This document shows positions 1 to 8,573 of a stretch of 64,000 nt of DNA, piece by piece. The stretch spans positions 62,001 to 126,000 of the forward strand of contig CAZHYQ010000007.1 of NCBI GenBank assembly GCA_964536805.1, written 5' to 3'. The notes under the pieces are model-generated. The model saw only the letters and a program-made list of their open reading frames with translations. It did no database searches and was not told the DNA's origin. Position 1 is the stretch's first letter. The number at the start of each line of letters is the position of its first letter. Made by a program: the position numbers and the translations under genes. The DNA is from Longilinea sp964536805 (GTDB lineage Bacteria > Chloroflexota > Anaerolineae > Anaerolineales > Anaerolineaceae).

Positions 1-342
1 GAAATATACACTAGAGAAGACGCTCCTGATATTCTAAACGTGTTTTTTCCCGCCCATGAGGCTTATCAATGGCAATATCTAAAAAATTGGGGAGCAACTT
101 GTACCGATTGCTTACCGTCCTATGACCCTTACAATCAGTGGCGAACAATCAACTTCAGTGGGGCTCTTACACAATATGACGCATGTCACGATGCAAACAA
201 CCCTGGTGCTTCAGAGTGCCAAACAATTTATGCAGACAATACGCCCGCACAAGGGTGGCTGTCCTTTTGGAATGCCCTCGCTACTGACAGTGTAACAAAG
301 CAAAACTTGAATTACTCTTCAGATATGACCTGGAAGCATTAA
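1..342 (+). CDS. C-terminal part of an unknown protein (cut by the window start)
   Basis: The frame is open from base 1 and ends in TAA at 340-342, so this is the last 113 codons of a gene that begins outside the window. A GTG at 40 is unlikely to be the true start because the frame continues upstream. The product has four cysteines, including a CxxC (CTDC), many aromatic residues and no membrane segment in the visible part, which would suit an exported protein. Base composition is AT-rich, unlike the GC-rich genes from 1759 onward. It lies 10 nt upstream of the next gene and is probably cotranscribed with it. I do not recognise the family. Confidence 0.6.
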   Translation, partial: EIYTREDAPDILNVFFPAHEAYQWQYLKNWGATCTDCLPSYDPYNQWRTINFSGALTQYDACHDANNPGASECQTIYADNTPAQGWLSFWNALATDSVTKQNLNYSSDMTWKH

Positions 343-352
343 TTAGGGTGAT

Positions 353-1534
353 ATGATGAAAAACAGATTATTTAGTTTTATGCTACTAGGATCCGGGCTT
401 TTTATCCTTTTTTGCGCCATAATGGTCCGGGTCAGTAAGTTAACTCAAGTAACAGCCTCAAATGGTTATCCTGCGCCAGTCGATAATTCGTCAGTTGCCC
501 TAAATCAATGCGACCAGAAGAAAGCTCGAAATGATGCCAGACCTTCTCAGAGCAAATCAGATTTGAGTGATGAAGATTACCAGCAATGTATTACTGCCCT
601 GACACAAGCGCCGAAAACTCAAACTCTGAAGCCAGAAGTAACGAAATTGCCTACCAGGATACCCAAAGAGACACATACTCGAAGAATTGCCGGCAACGGG
701 ATTTTGATTGAAGGTCTATTGGGGATGCGAGACCCATCTGTGTTTGTGCAAACTAATACATGGTATGAAAAAATTAGTGATCGTTTTATCTATGTGTACG
801 GCGGAATAAAAAGGGATGCCTCTCCTGATCGAACTCATAGTGCAGTGGCGGTTGTCGTTACCGACCTTGCAGGAAATAGGCTTTCTGAGGGTGGAATTTA
901 TGAGGCCCCTATAACAGAAGGAGAGCTAACAATTTTAGACGCGAAGGGCGCGCTCCTTATCATTTCTACCCCGGACGGCAACCTTCTGTTCTTTGACGTT
1001 CAATCTCGAAAATTCATTTCACCTGACGCAAACTTTCTTGCTTCTTCTCAACAGCGAGAGTCTGGCAACGGGATTCTACTTGAAATAAGAGGTTCTCCAT
1101 TTGATAGTTCTTACGATGTAACAAATCAATGGTATCAGGAGGACAATGGGGAACGTATTACTGTTTTCTCTGGTCGAACAAAAGAAAAGAATGGCCAGGC
1201 TGTTGTGTTATTAACAACATCTCAGGGTGAACCAAATACTTCAAATCAGGTGGAAGTATATTCAGTTCCAGGTTATGTGGCTTCCGATTGGGAGTACTTA
1301 AGGATATTCCAAGTGAAACAAGAGAAAGTAATCTTGGTAGGTAAAAGAGGTGGTGAGTATGTATTCGATCTTTCCACAAAGAAGTTTCTAACCCAGTCTG
1401 AAGTGGCACAGTTACCCGCTGACCTAGATTTGTTGGCTCTTGAAAAATCTTATGAGCAGATACGGGTAGAAGCCTCAACAGGCTCTATTAGTACAGGAAC
1501 AACCCCAACTCCAACGTTGCCACCTTATCCGTAG
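353..1534 (+). CDS. Membrane-anchored protein with two internal repeats and a Pro-rich tail
   Basis: Unknown function. Residues 5-25 form one hydrophobic segment, a signal anchor or uncleaved signal peptide, so the rest is probably outside the membrane. Residues about 113-223 and 238-347 are two diverged copies of one module, each opening with GNGIL(I/L)E, carrying an NxWY element and ending near FD-(V/L)-(Q/S)-x-(R/K)-K-F. The product ends TPTPTLPPYP. The protein at 23538 ends LPYP, also after a TPTGT-type stretch. The start is ATG at 353 or 356, behind AGGGTGAT. AT-rich codon use sets it apart from the neighbours at 1759 onward. The modules could be beta-propeller or beta-sandwich repeats, but I cannot assign them. 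Confidence 0.7.
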   Translation: MMKNRLFSFMLLGSGLFILFCAIMVRVSKLTQVTASNGYPAPVDNSSVALNQCDQKKARNDARPSQSKSDLSDEDYQQCITALTQAPKTQTLKPEVTKLPTRIPKETHTRRIAGNGILIEGLLGMRDPSVFVQTNTWYEKISDRFIYVYGGIKRDASPDRTHSAVAVVVTDLAGNRLSEGGIYEAPITEGELTILDAKGALLIISTPDGNLLFFDVQSRKFISPDANFLASSQQRESGNGILLEIRGSPFDSSYDVTNQWYQEDNGERITVFSGRTKEKNGQAVVLLTTSQGEPNTSNQVEVYSVPGYVASDWEYLRIFQVKQEKVILVGKRGGEYVFDLSTKKFLTQSEVAQLPADLDLLALEKSYEQIRVEASTGSISTGTTPTPTLPPYP

Positions 1535-1758
1535 ATGTATCTTATTTATTAATTAGTAAGATGAGCGGATCCACGCTTATGTTTATCCATCCAGCATATT
1601 CTTTTACTTTTATAAAGGATCACCATTATTTGCTGAATCTGCTGATTTATCGTGTGGACTAATCACTTTTTTGAGTTTCCCAATGTTATCAAATCTTGAA
1701 TTCTTAATGGTACGGCTCACCGAACCCGCTTGCCACCACGTATCTTGAGGAGAAGAAC

Positions 1759-2790
1759 ATGCAAAGAATGCTCAAAGGTCCCGGAGCGCTGCTGGATGCA
1801 CAGGGCAACCTGACCGACATTGGTTGGGCGCGCCAGCCGTTGCTGGATTGCAACCTGGATAAGGCCCATTTCTACCGGCTGCGTTTCTTGCAGTGGCTGC
1901 GCATCAAGCGCTGGGATTATTACGCGGTCACCACCCCCACCCACTTCTTCAGCTTCACCATCAGCGACGTTGGCTACCTGGGTTCGATCTTTGCCTACGT
2001 GATCGAATTTGCCAGCGGCAACTACCATGAAGAAACGCTCACCATCCCGCTGGCCCGCGGCGTCGAACTGCCGCGCAACAGCAGCAAGGGCGACAGCCTT
2101 TTTGCCAACAAAAACGCCAGCCTGAGTTTCAAGCGCGAGAACGGCAGCCACAAGCTGGCGGTCCGGTGGCCCAATTTCGGCGGCAGTGCGCTCAACGCCG
2201 ACCTGCGCCTGAGTCTGCCAGCCAGCCATGAATCCATGGTCATCGTCATTCCCATCCGCGGCAAGCGCTTTTATTACAACCGCAAGATCAACTGCCTGCC
2301 GGCCTCCGGCTGGGTGGAAAACCAGGGTAAACGCCACGAAATCACGCCGGCCACCTGCCTGGGCAACCTCGATTGGGGCCGCGGGGTGTGGGAATATAAA
2401 TCGTTCTGGGTGTGGGCCAGCGCCTCGGGCTTCCTGCCTGACCGCCGCACCATCGGCCTCAACCTGGGTTTTGGCTTCGGCGATACATCCGCCGCCGGCG
2501 AGAATGCCTTCATCCTAAACGGCAAGGTCAACAAACTGGAAGACGTGAAATTCGAGTATGACCCGAAGAATTTTATGAAACCCTGGCATATGACCGGATC
2601 GGACGGCCGCCTGGACCTGGAGTTCACGCCCTTTTTCGAACGCGTGGCCAAAACGGACGTCAAACTGCTGATGAGCGAAGTGCATCAAATGTTTGGTCGC
2701 TATAACGGCCGCGTGATCAGCGACAGCGGTGAAAAGATCGATATTGAGAACCTGGTAGGCTTTGCCGAAGAGCACCACGCCAAGTGGTGA
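1759..2790 (+). CDS. DUF2804 domain protein
   Basis: The whole 343-aa product reads as a DUF2804 protein. It has an early LTDIGWARQP segment, a KRWDYYA segment, and conserved tryptophan/glycine stretches such as LDWGRGVWEYKSFWVWASASG around residues 200-220. The family has no established biochemical role; the predicted fold is beta-rich and lipocalin-like. There is no signal peptide or membrane segment, so a cytoplasmic location is likely. The ATG is preceded by GAGGAGAAGAAC, a good ribosome-binding site. It appears to be monocistronic. From here GC content jumps relative to the upstream AT-rich genes. Confidence 0.8.
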   Translation: MQRMLKGPGALLDAQGNLTDIGWARQPLLDCNLDKAHFYRLRFLQWLRIKRWDYYAVTTPTHFFSFTISDVGYLGSIFAYVIEFASGNYHEETLTIPLARGVELPRNSSKGDSLFANKNASLSFKRENGSHKLAVRWPNFGGSALNADLRLSLPASHESMVIVIPIRGKRFYYNRKINCLPASGWVENQGKRHEITPATCLGNLDWGRGVWEYKSFWVWASASGFLPDRRTIGLNLGFGFGDTSAAGENAFILNGKVNKLEDVKFEYDPKNFMKPWHMTGSDGRLDLEFTPFFERVAKTDVKLLMSEVHQMFGRYNGRVISDSGEKIDIENLVGFAEEHHAKW

Positions 2791-2833
2791 TTTGCCCGCG
2801 CGTTTTGGTTATGCAAGAATAAATTAGCAGCAT

Positions 2834-2861
2834 GTAGTGGCGGGTCGCGACCCGCCACTAC
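2834..2861. repeat. 28-bp perfect palindrome, GTAG-ended, core GGCGGGTCGCGACCCGCC
   Basis: A perfect 28-nt inverted repeat with GTAGT at the left and ACTAC at the right. The same core recurs at 16831-16848 and 43434-43460, and relatives with changed cores occur at 17528, 37398 and 55049. It lies between two genes transcribed in the same direction and could fold as a hairpin in RNA. Confidence 0.85.
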
Positions 2862-3025
2862 CAATAATTACCGGCATTGCGACCATACATAATGGGTTGG
2901 TTGATCCCAATACCTTGTTGATTTTCAGCCCATGCCCGGAATGAAAAAATCTCCTCCGGGAACTTCCCGCGGCTTGCAGCGTCAGGTATCATATACGCAT
3001 CTATTCGATAAATTTTAGGTGGCTT

Positions 3026-4348
3026 ATGAACCTGCAAAAAATCTTATCCATAACCCTGTTAATTGGTTTGCTGCTCGCCGGTTGTGCCGGCGCCATCGAG
3101 ACTCCCGTCAACCATAAAACGCCGCTGGCTCGGCCGCCAGTTGCCACCCTGCCGCCGGCTGCCACCGATGACCAGCCGCCTTATCCGCCGGCAGTCACTG
3201 CCGCGCGCCAGGCGCTGTCCGATTTGCTCGCCCTGCAGCCGGATGCCGTTGGCGTAGCAGCCTATGCGCCGGCCGAATGGCCAGACTCCTGCCTCGGACT
3301 GGGCGGCGCCAGCGAATCCTGTGCCCAGGTCGTCACGCCCGGTTACCGCGTCATCCTGAAAACCGGCGAGAAATTCTACGTCTATCACGCCAACCAGGAC
3401 GGCTCCGTGCTGCGGCAGGAGCTTTCGGCAGCCAATCTGCCCCAGGCAGTCATCCTGGCCCGCCAGGCGCTGGCCGCCACGCTGGGACTCCAGCATGAAC
3501 TGCTGGTTTCCATTATCAAGGTTGAAGCCGTGGAGTGGCCTGACTCCTGCCTTGGCGTCAGCAGCCCCGATGCGATGTGCGCCCAGGTTATCACGCCCGG
3601 CTACCGCATCCAGCTTGAGGCCAACGGCCGGCAATATGAATACCACACCAACGAAACCGGCAGCCAGATTGTGCCGCTGCAAGCCCGGCTGCCCTCCGCG
3701 GGCAATGCCGAGACCGTTCTCACCTGGCAGAGCCTGAGCGAACCCTGCCAGAGCATCGAGATCAGCCTGCGCGGCGCTTCCTATGGCGCCTGTTCCGCCG
3801 CGAAACTTTCCGGCTTGCTGCTGGAGAACCGCCCGGCCGAACTGGCCGCCTGGGTCGCCAGCCTGGGGTCCTTCCAGGCCGATACCGCTGTTGGCAGGAT
3901 TGTTTTCCAGGGGAACGGCAGCCGTCCGGCCGCGCCCTCCGAACAGCGCGCCCTGGCCGAATGGGCGCGCCTGGTGCTGCAGGAAGTGCAGAGCGGGCGT
4001 ACCTCTGCTGCGCAGGGGTTGGCACTGGCCTGGCACCGCGACGGCGGCATCGCCGGCTTTTGCGACGATCTGCTGGTTTACAATTACGGTATGGTCATGG
4101 CCACCAACTGCAAGCTCAGCCCGTTGAAGGCCCATACGCTGCAACTGGACTCTTCCCAGCTTGATCAACTCTATACCTGGTTGGATACCCTTCAGCCCAT
4201 CCAGGATTACCAGACCGACCCGGTCGTTGTCGATTCCATGACCGTTGAATTGCTGTTGAACGGCAATGGCAGCCAGGCAGCCGCCACCACCGACCGCCAG
4301 ACTATCATCGACTTTGCCATGACGCTCTACCAGCAGGCGATTAAATAA
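3026..4348 (+). CDS. Lipoprotein with duplicated WPDSCLG modules
   Basis: The N-terminus has a lysine, a hydrophobic run and the lipobox LLAGC, with the lipidated cysteine at residue 20, so this is a surface lipoprotein. Two tandem modules of about 77 residues follow (about 56-132 and 141-219). Each has an ARQAL helix, EWPDSCLG, a second cysteine in CAQV, TPGYR and a YHxN(Q/E) element. The paired cysteines probably form a disulfide. The C-terminal 220 residues have further cysteines (CQS, GACS, GFCDD, TNC) in a distinct domain I do not recognise. Such WPDSCLG proteins are frequent in Anaerolineae and cyanobacteria, but their function is unknown. It ends just before a strong terminator. Confidence 0.8.
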   Translation: MNLQKILSITLLIGLLLAGCAGAIETPVNHKTPLARPPVATLPPAATDDQPPYPPAVTAARQALSDLLALQPDAVGVAAYAPAEWPDSCLGLGGASESCAQVVTPGYRVILKTGEKFYVYHANQDGSVLRQELSAANLPQAVILARQALAATLGLQHELLVSIIKVEAVEWPDSCLGVSSPDAMCAQVITPGYRIQLEANGRQYEYHTNETGSQIVPLQARLPSAGNAETVLTWQSLSEPCQSIEISLRGASYGACSAAKLSGLLLENRPAELAAWVASLGSFQADTAVGRIVFQGNGSRPAAPSEQRALAEWARLVLQEVQSGRTSAAQGLALAWHRDGGIAGFCDDLLVYNYGMVMATNCKLSPLKAHTLQLDSSQLDQLYTWLDTLQPIQDYQTDPVVVDSMTVELLLNGNGSQAAATTDRQTIIDFAMTLYQQAIK

Positions 4349-4354
4349 TCAAAA

Positions 4355-4394
4355 CCCCCGGCAGGCGATAGCAGCCAACCGGGGGTCTTTTTTT
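4355..4394 (+). terminator. Rho-independent terminator of the 3026 lipoprotein gene
   Basis: CCCCCGG at 4355-4361 pairs with CCGGGGG at 4379-4385 around a 17-nt loop and is followed by a T-rich run. It starts 6 nt after the stop codon. Confidence 0.85.
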
Positions 4395-4458
4395 ATATAT
4401 TTTCAAATCAGTCGGGCTTACAGGATGAACCAGTAAGGGTAAGTCCGCTCAACCCGCC

Positions 4459-5976
4459 TTAATCATCTGCCGGGTTGTCAACCGCTTCATTTTCAGCCGG
4501 ATTGCTCTCGGCTTCCAGAATTTCACCACCGCCCAGCGAACGCATGGCCTGCGCGTAAAACTGGGCCATCTTCTCCAAATTATCGACCGAGATATGCTCA
4601 TTCACGCCGTGGATGGTTTCCAAATCTTCCCGCGTGATCTGATAGGGCGAGAAGCGGAAGATCTGCTCGCAAATACCGGCGTAATGCCGGGCGTCCGTCG
4701 CGCCCTGCACCAGGTAAGGCGCCACCGCGGCCTGCGGATAGACCTGGCGCACAGCCGAGCTGAGTTGGTTGAACAGCAGCGTATCGGTCGCGGAAACGGG
4801 TGAAGCCTCCCAGCCCGCGTCCGGCAGGGCTGCGATTTGCACGCGCTCATCCGCGATGATGCGGCGCACGCGCTCGCAGACGTCAGCAATGCGGTCGCCC
4901 GGATAGAGGCGGAAGTTCACCACTGCCCGTGCCTGAGCTGGCAGCACATTGTCTTTGATGCCGCCGTCAATGCGCGTCAGGGCCGTGGTGGTACGCACCG
5001 CGGCGGCGGTCTGCGATCCCGCATCCAGTTGGCGGCGAACCAACCCGCCGAACAGCCACAGATTGGCAAAAATCATCTGCATGCCAAAGCCGGCCATGTA
5101 CCCGGCCTCGCGGTAGGTGCGTTGCAGCGAATCGAGGTGTGCCGGCATCGGGTTGGCTTCCACTTTTGCCAGGGCCTGCGCCAGAATGCCAATGGCCGAG
5201 TTTCGCGGCGGCGCCGAGGAATGTCCCTGCGGACCGCTGGCCGTCAGCAACAGGCTGAGATAGCCCTTTTCGGAATTGCCAACCAGCGCCACGGGTCCCG
5301 TGAAGCCCGGCAGCACGCCTTCGATCACCGCGCCGCCTTCGTCCAACACCAGCACCGGACGCACGCCGCGCTGCTCCAACACCTCGGCGATGCGCCGCGC
5401 GCCTTTCACCCCGCCCACCTCTTCATCGTGCCCGAAGGCCAGTAAAATGGTGCGCTGCGGTTGAAAACCGGCCGCCAGCAGGCTTTCCACCGCTTCCAAC
5501 AACGCGATTAAGGTCGATTTGGTATCCAGCGCGCCGCGTCCCCAGACTGCACCCTCCACCAACGCTCCGCTGAAAGGCGGCTGCGCCCAGGTGTCCAGTT
5601 GGGCCGGGTCAACCGGCACCACATCCTGGTGTGCAGTGAACAATACTGGCGCCAGTTCAGGCTGCGAACCCTGCCAGGTGTACAGCAGGTTGAGATCGTC
5701 AACCGACTCGCGCTTGAGGCGGGTGTGGGTTAACGGAAAGCGCAGTTGCAGGCGGGTGTGCAGCTTGTACAATTCGCCCATCTCGGCGGGCAATCCTTCG
5801 CCCAGCGAAATGGTTTCGCAGCGGATCGCTTCGCCCAGTCCAACCGCCAGGCGTTCCTTGTCAACGGCCAGCAAATCGGCATCTTCAGGCGGCAGCGGCG
5901 GACGGCTGAATGAAAACGCACGCAGCAGCAAAAACGCTCCCAAAAACAACAGGATTGCGGGTATCAAATAAACCAT
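4459..5976 (-). CDS. M20 family metallopeptidase, membrane-anchored (PM20D1-like)
   Basis: A zinc-dependent carboxypeptidase/aminoacylase of the M20 family. The metal site is visible as AHQDVVP (His and Asp ligands), GRGALDTKS and GHDEEVGG with the catalytic Glu pair. The C-terminal part has the late family His element (GATDARHYAG, IHGVNEHI). Residues 2-24 are a hydrophobic anchor, and the roughly 505-residue length matches PM20D1-type members rather than the 370-residue ArgE/DapE type. PM20D1 enzymes hydrolyse or make N-acyl amino acids, but the substrate here is not predictable. The ATG follows AAAGGA. It is convergent with the lipoprotein gene. Confidence 0.88.
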   Translation of the reverse strand: MVYLIPAILLFLGAFLLLRAFSFSRPPLPPEDADLLAVDKERLAVGLGEAIRCETISLGEGLPAEMGELYKLHTRLQLRFPLTHTRLKRESVDDLNLLYTWQGSQPELAPVLFTAHQDVVPVDPAQLDTWAQPPFSGALVEGAVWGRGALDTKSTLIALLEAVESLLAAGFQPQRTILLAFGHDEEVGGVKGARRIAEVLEQRGVRPVLVLDEGGAVIEGVLPGFTGPVALVGNSEKGYLSLLLTASGPQGHSSAPPRNSAIGILAQALAKVEANPMPAHLDSLQRTYREAGYMAGFGMQMIFANLWLFGGLVRRQLDAGSQTAAAVRTTTALTRIDGGIKDNVLPAQARAVVNFRLYPGDRIADVCERVRRIIADERVQIAALPDAGWEASPVSATDTLLFNQLSSAVRQVYPQAAVAPYLVQGATDARHYAGICEQIFRFSPYQITREDLETIHGVNEHISVDNLEKMAQFYAQAMRSLGGGEILEAESNPAENEAVDNPADD

Positions 5977-6050
5977 CGTGGCATTCCTTTGTTATTTATT
6001 TTTATGAATATCAGAACGGCAACAGCTTCTTATCAGGATCGCCAGGCCGC

Positions 6051-6437
6051 TCACCGGCGCAGCAGACGCGCCACGATCAGCCCCGCCAACACGCCCAGGA
6101 CAATGCACCTGGCAATTTCGCGCCGCGGCCTGACCGGAATGAAGGCAGCGCCCTGCGGGCCGATATCGATCACGCCTACCGGTCTGGCTGATGACATGGC
6201 GCCAATGCCGTAACCGCCAAGTGGCAGGCCGTATTCGTCTACATTCTGATCCGTGGCTTCTTCACGGCCAGGACCGCCCCCCTCGCCGAAGGCGTAGCGG
6301 TAGGAAATGTGCGCCACCGGGATGATGATGCGCCCTTCGAAGGTAATGGGTTCGCCGTAGGCGCGCTGAACGCCGGCGTCGCTGTGAATTTTTTCAGCCA
6401 GTTTTTCAAAAAAGGCTTCATGTTTCAGTTTCATCAT
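6051..6437 (-). CDS. GerW/YtfJ family protein
   Basis: The pattern GEPITFEGRIIIPVAHISYRYAFGEGG, then a glycine-rich middle and RPVGVIDIGPQGAAFIPVR, is that of the GerW/YtfJ family, named for a spore-germination protein of Bacillus. A C-terminal hydrophobic stretch (IARCIVLGVLAGLIVARLL) could anchor it. The start is ATGATG after AAAAGGAG. No sporulation gene is in the window, so the role is not germination by context. Chloroflexota carry such homologues without known function. It lies between the PLD lipoprotein and the M20 peptidase on the same strand. Confidence 0.75.
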   Translation of the reverse strand: MMKLKHEAFFEKLAEKIHSDAGVQRAYGEPITFEGRIIIPVAHISYRYAFGEGGGPGREEATDQNVDEYGLPLGGYGIGAMSSARPVGVIDIGPQGAAFIPVRPRREIARCIVLGVLAGLIVARLLRR

Positions 6438-6461
6438 TAGCTCCTTTTGGGCTAGGCCGCC

Positions 6462-7538
6462 TCACGGCTGGCTTAACCCGTAAATGCGTTCGAATTCTGT
6501 TTCAAACAAACCGGCAGCCGTTGGGTCTTTAAGGATGATGAGATTCTCATCATTGTTGAAGAGACCGCTGCGGGTGAAGTTGGCCGAACCAAACACCACC
6601 GTCTTGCCGTCAATGATGATGACCTTGTGGTGCATCAATCCGTCGAACGGATCCAGGCGCACGTCCAGCCCGGCCTTGAGCAGTTTCTCGTACTCGCCGC
6701 CCTGGTTGGATGCCGCCTGATCGGCGTCCATCACGCCGCGCACGCTCACACCGTTCGTCTCAAGGTTGATCAGGGTTCTGGCCAGGTAATCCAGCGTCAG
6801 GGAATAAGCCAGAAAGTCCACCGATTCCTGCGCGCTGCCAACCAGATCCAGCAAGCGGTTTTCCACATCGTCTTCCGGCAGGAAATAGACTTCCAACGAC
6901 TTGCCGTCCAACGTGATGCGCGGGTACTTTGTATTCATGGGGCTGTTGCTGCCGAATTGGCGGTCGAGGAACATCTCCTCGAATTCCGCGCTGTAATCCT
7001 GCGCCAGGCGCGTCGAGCGGATGCGTACCAGGTTATTGTAATCCGAATAGGTGCCGCCGGTGCTCAGGTTGAGCGAACCGGTCCAGACTTCCTGTCCATC
7101 GAGGATGGTGAATTTGTTATGCATCAATTCTTCGCGCTGGTCGCCAATGACTGGAATGCCGGCCTGGCGCAGGCGCGAAGCCGCGTCATCATCATAGGTT
7201 TCGCTGTCCACCACCAGGCGCACCTGCAAACCGCGCTTGTTTGCAGCCAACAGGGCATTGCGGATGGAAGGCAAGCCCAGGTTGAACATGGCCATGTCAA
7301 CTGAAACCTGCGCCGCATCGATGGCCGCCGCCAAGGCCTCATCCGGTCCGCCGCGCGTCTGCCCACTGGCTGAATTGGTGAAATAAACTGAGATCGGGTC
7401 GCCGCCGGTTTCAGCTGGCGTTGCCGCCGCGCCAGGGGACGTCGGTTGGGGTGTTGGCAGCCCGGCAGCCGGGGTCGGATCGCAGCCTGAAATAATCAGT
7501 AAAAAGCAAACAACGCAAAGCCAGCGGGAAAGTTTCAT
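6462..7538 (-). CDS. Phospholipase D-like lipoprotein with two HKD motifs
   Basis: The N-terminus is a lipoprotein signal ending IISGC. The mature protein has two PLD half-sites, MHNKFTILDG followed by TGSLNLS, and MHHKVIIIDG followed by FGSANFT, each giving H-x-K-x4-D. PLD proteins of this length cleave phosphodiester bonds in lipids or nucleic acids (Nuc-like endonucleases share the layout). The substrate cannot be told from sequence. ATG at 7538 is preferred over the in-frame GTG at 7547 because it begins the lysine-containing signal, though neither has a clear ribosome-binding site. The downstream neighbour on the strand is the GerW-like gene, 24 nt away. Confidence 0.88.
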   Translation of the reverse strand: MKLSRWLCVVCFLLIISGCDPTPAAGLPTPQPTSPGAAATPAETGGDPISVYFTNSASGQTRGGPDEALAAAIDAAQVSVDMAMFNLGLPSIRNALLAANKRGLQVRLVVDSETYDDDAASRLRQAGIPVIGDQREELMHNKFTILDGQEVWTGSLNLSTGGTYSDYNNLVRIRSTRLAQDYSAEFEEMFLDRQFGSNSPMNTKYPRITLDGKSLEVYFLPEDDVENRLLDLVGSAQESVDFLAYSLTLDYLARTLINLETNGVSVRGVMDADQAASNQGGEYEKLLKAGLDVRLDPFDGLMHHKVIIIDGKTVVFGSANFTRSGLFNNDENLIILKDPTAAGLFETEFERIYGLSQP

Positions 7539-7671
7539 TTGTCTCACAATTCAAAGGGTTGGTTCCGATTATAGCAGACGAGCGCCAGCTATTTACCCGC
7601 CAGGGTTTGTGGTAGAGTTAATCAAACTTTGACAGGATTACTGGTAATTTATGCAGAAAGGTTTCAATACG

Positions 7672-8385
7672 ATGAACGATCCAATTATCCTCTCGGTGCA
7701 GGTGGGGCGTACGCAGCGCATGGGTATGGAAGATTCAACCGAGGTCATGCAGCGTGCCTGGAGCAGCGCCATCTTCAAATCCGCCGTCGACGGCCGGGTA
7801 TGGGTCAGCACCCTGCAGGTTAGCGGCGATGAACAGGCGGATTTGCGCGTGCACGGCGGGCCGGATAAAGCAGTCTACAGCTACCCGTTCGAAAATCTGC
7901 GCGCCTGGGCGGTCGAATTGGGGCTCGGCGAAATTCCCGGCGGCGGCTTTGGCGAAAACCTGACCACCGCCAACCTGCTGGAAGACGCGGTTTGCATCGG
8001 CGACACCTTCCGGGCCGGTGAGGTCATTCTGCAAGTCAGCCAACCGCGCGGGCCGTGCTGGAAGTTGATGCGGCGCTGGAACCAACCCGATCTGGCCGTG
8101 CGCGTGGACGAGAGCGGCCGCACCGGCTGGTACCAGCGCGTGCTGCGCGAAGGCTATTTGCAGGCCGGCGATAAACTGGGATTGTTGGAGCGCCCGAACC
8201 CGGATTGGCCTGTATTGCGCGCCCACTTAATCCTTCGCGCCCCGGCGCTCAAACCCACTGAAAGCCTGGAACTCGCCGCGCTGCCGCAGCTCTCGGCTGG
8301 CAGCCGGGCCGGCCTGCTGCGCGGACTGGAGCAAAACCGACGTGCCCCGCGCCGCAGCACGCTGACCGGCGAAGGCGACGATTGA
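7672..8385 (+). CDS. MOSC domain protein (YiiM-like)
   Basis: The MOSC core is clear: GDEQADLRVHGGPDKAVYSYP, GGGFGENLTT, IGDTFRAGEVILQVSQPRGPCWKL. The cysteine in RGPCWKL is the persulfide/molybdenum-sulfur cysteine of the family. A C-terminal three-helix segment (YQRVLREGYLQAGD onward) matches YiiM, which detoxifies N-hydroxylated base analogues with a molybdenum cofactor in E. coli. ATG at 7672 is favoured because AAAGG lies 10 nt before it. An ATG at 7651 would add seven residues. The gene is divergent from the PLD gene. Confidence 0.85.
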   Translation: MNDPIILSVQVGRTQRMGMEDSTEVMQRAWSSAIFKSAVDGRVWVSTLQVSGDEQADLRVHGGPDKAVYSYPFENLRAWAVELGLGEIPGGGFGENLTTANLLEDAVCIGDTFRAGEVILQVSQPRGPCWKLMRRWNQPDLAVRVDESGRTGWYQRVLREGYLQAGDKLGLLERPNPDWPVLRAHLILRAPALKPTESLELAALPQLSAGSRAGLLRGLEQNRRAPRRSTLTGEGDD

Positions 8386-8573
8386 AAGAACCGCATTGGG
8401 GAAATACACCGCCTTTCAGAGCTGTCCCGCGGGGCGTCAATTGCCCATTTTCCCAGAATCGTGACGTTTTTCATCCGGCAGCTATCATTTATCAGGATGA
8501 ACTCGTGCACGGAAAATGATACAATCACTTAAGCAAATTTTCTGCGCTTCTTACCATCAGGAGACCCCTGAAA

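Noticed and set aside
1717..2337. Long minus-strand frame opposite the DUF2804 gene
   Set aside because: It is the antisense shadow of a high-GC gene, with alanine/glycine/histidine-rich low-information sequence and no start signal. Similar long antisense frames at 3059-4168, 13725-15245, 15580-16791, 18281-19882, 38259-39410 and 59165-60331 were rejected for the same reason.
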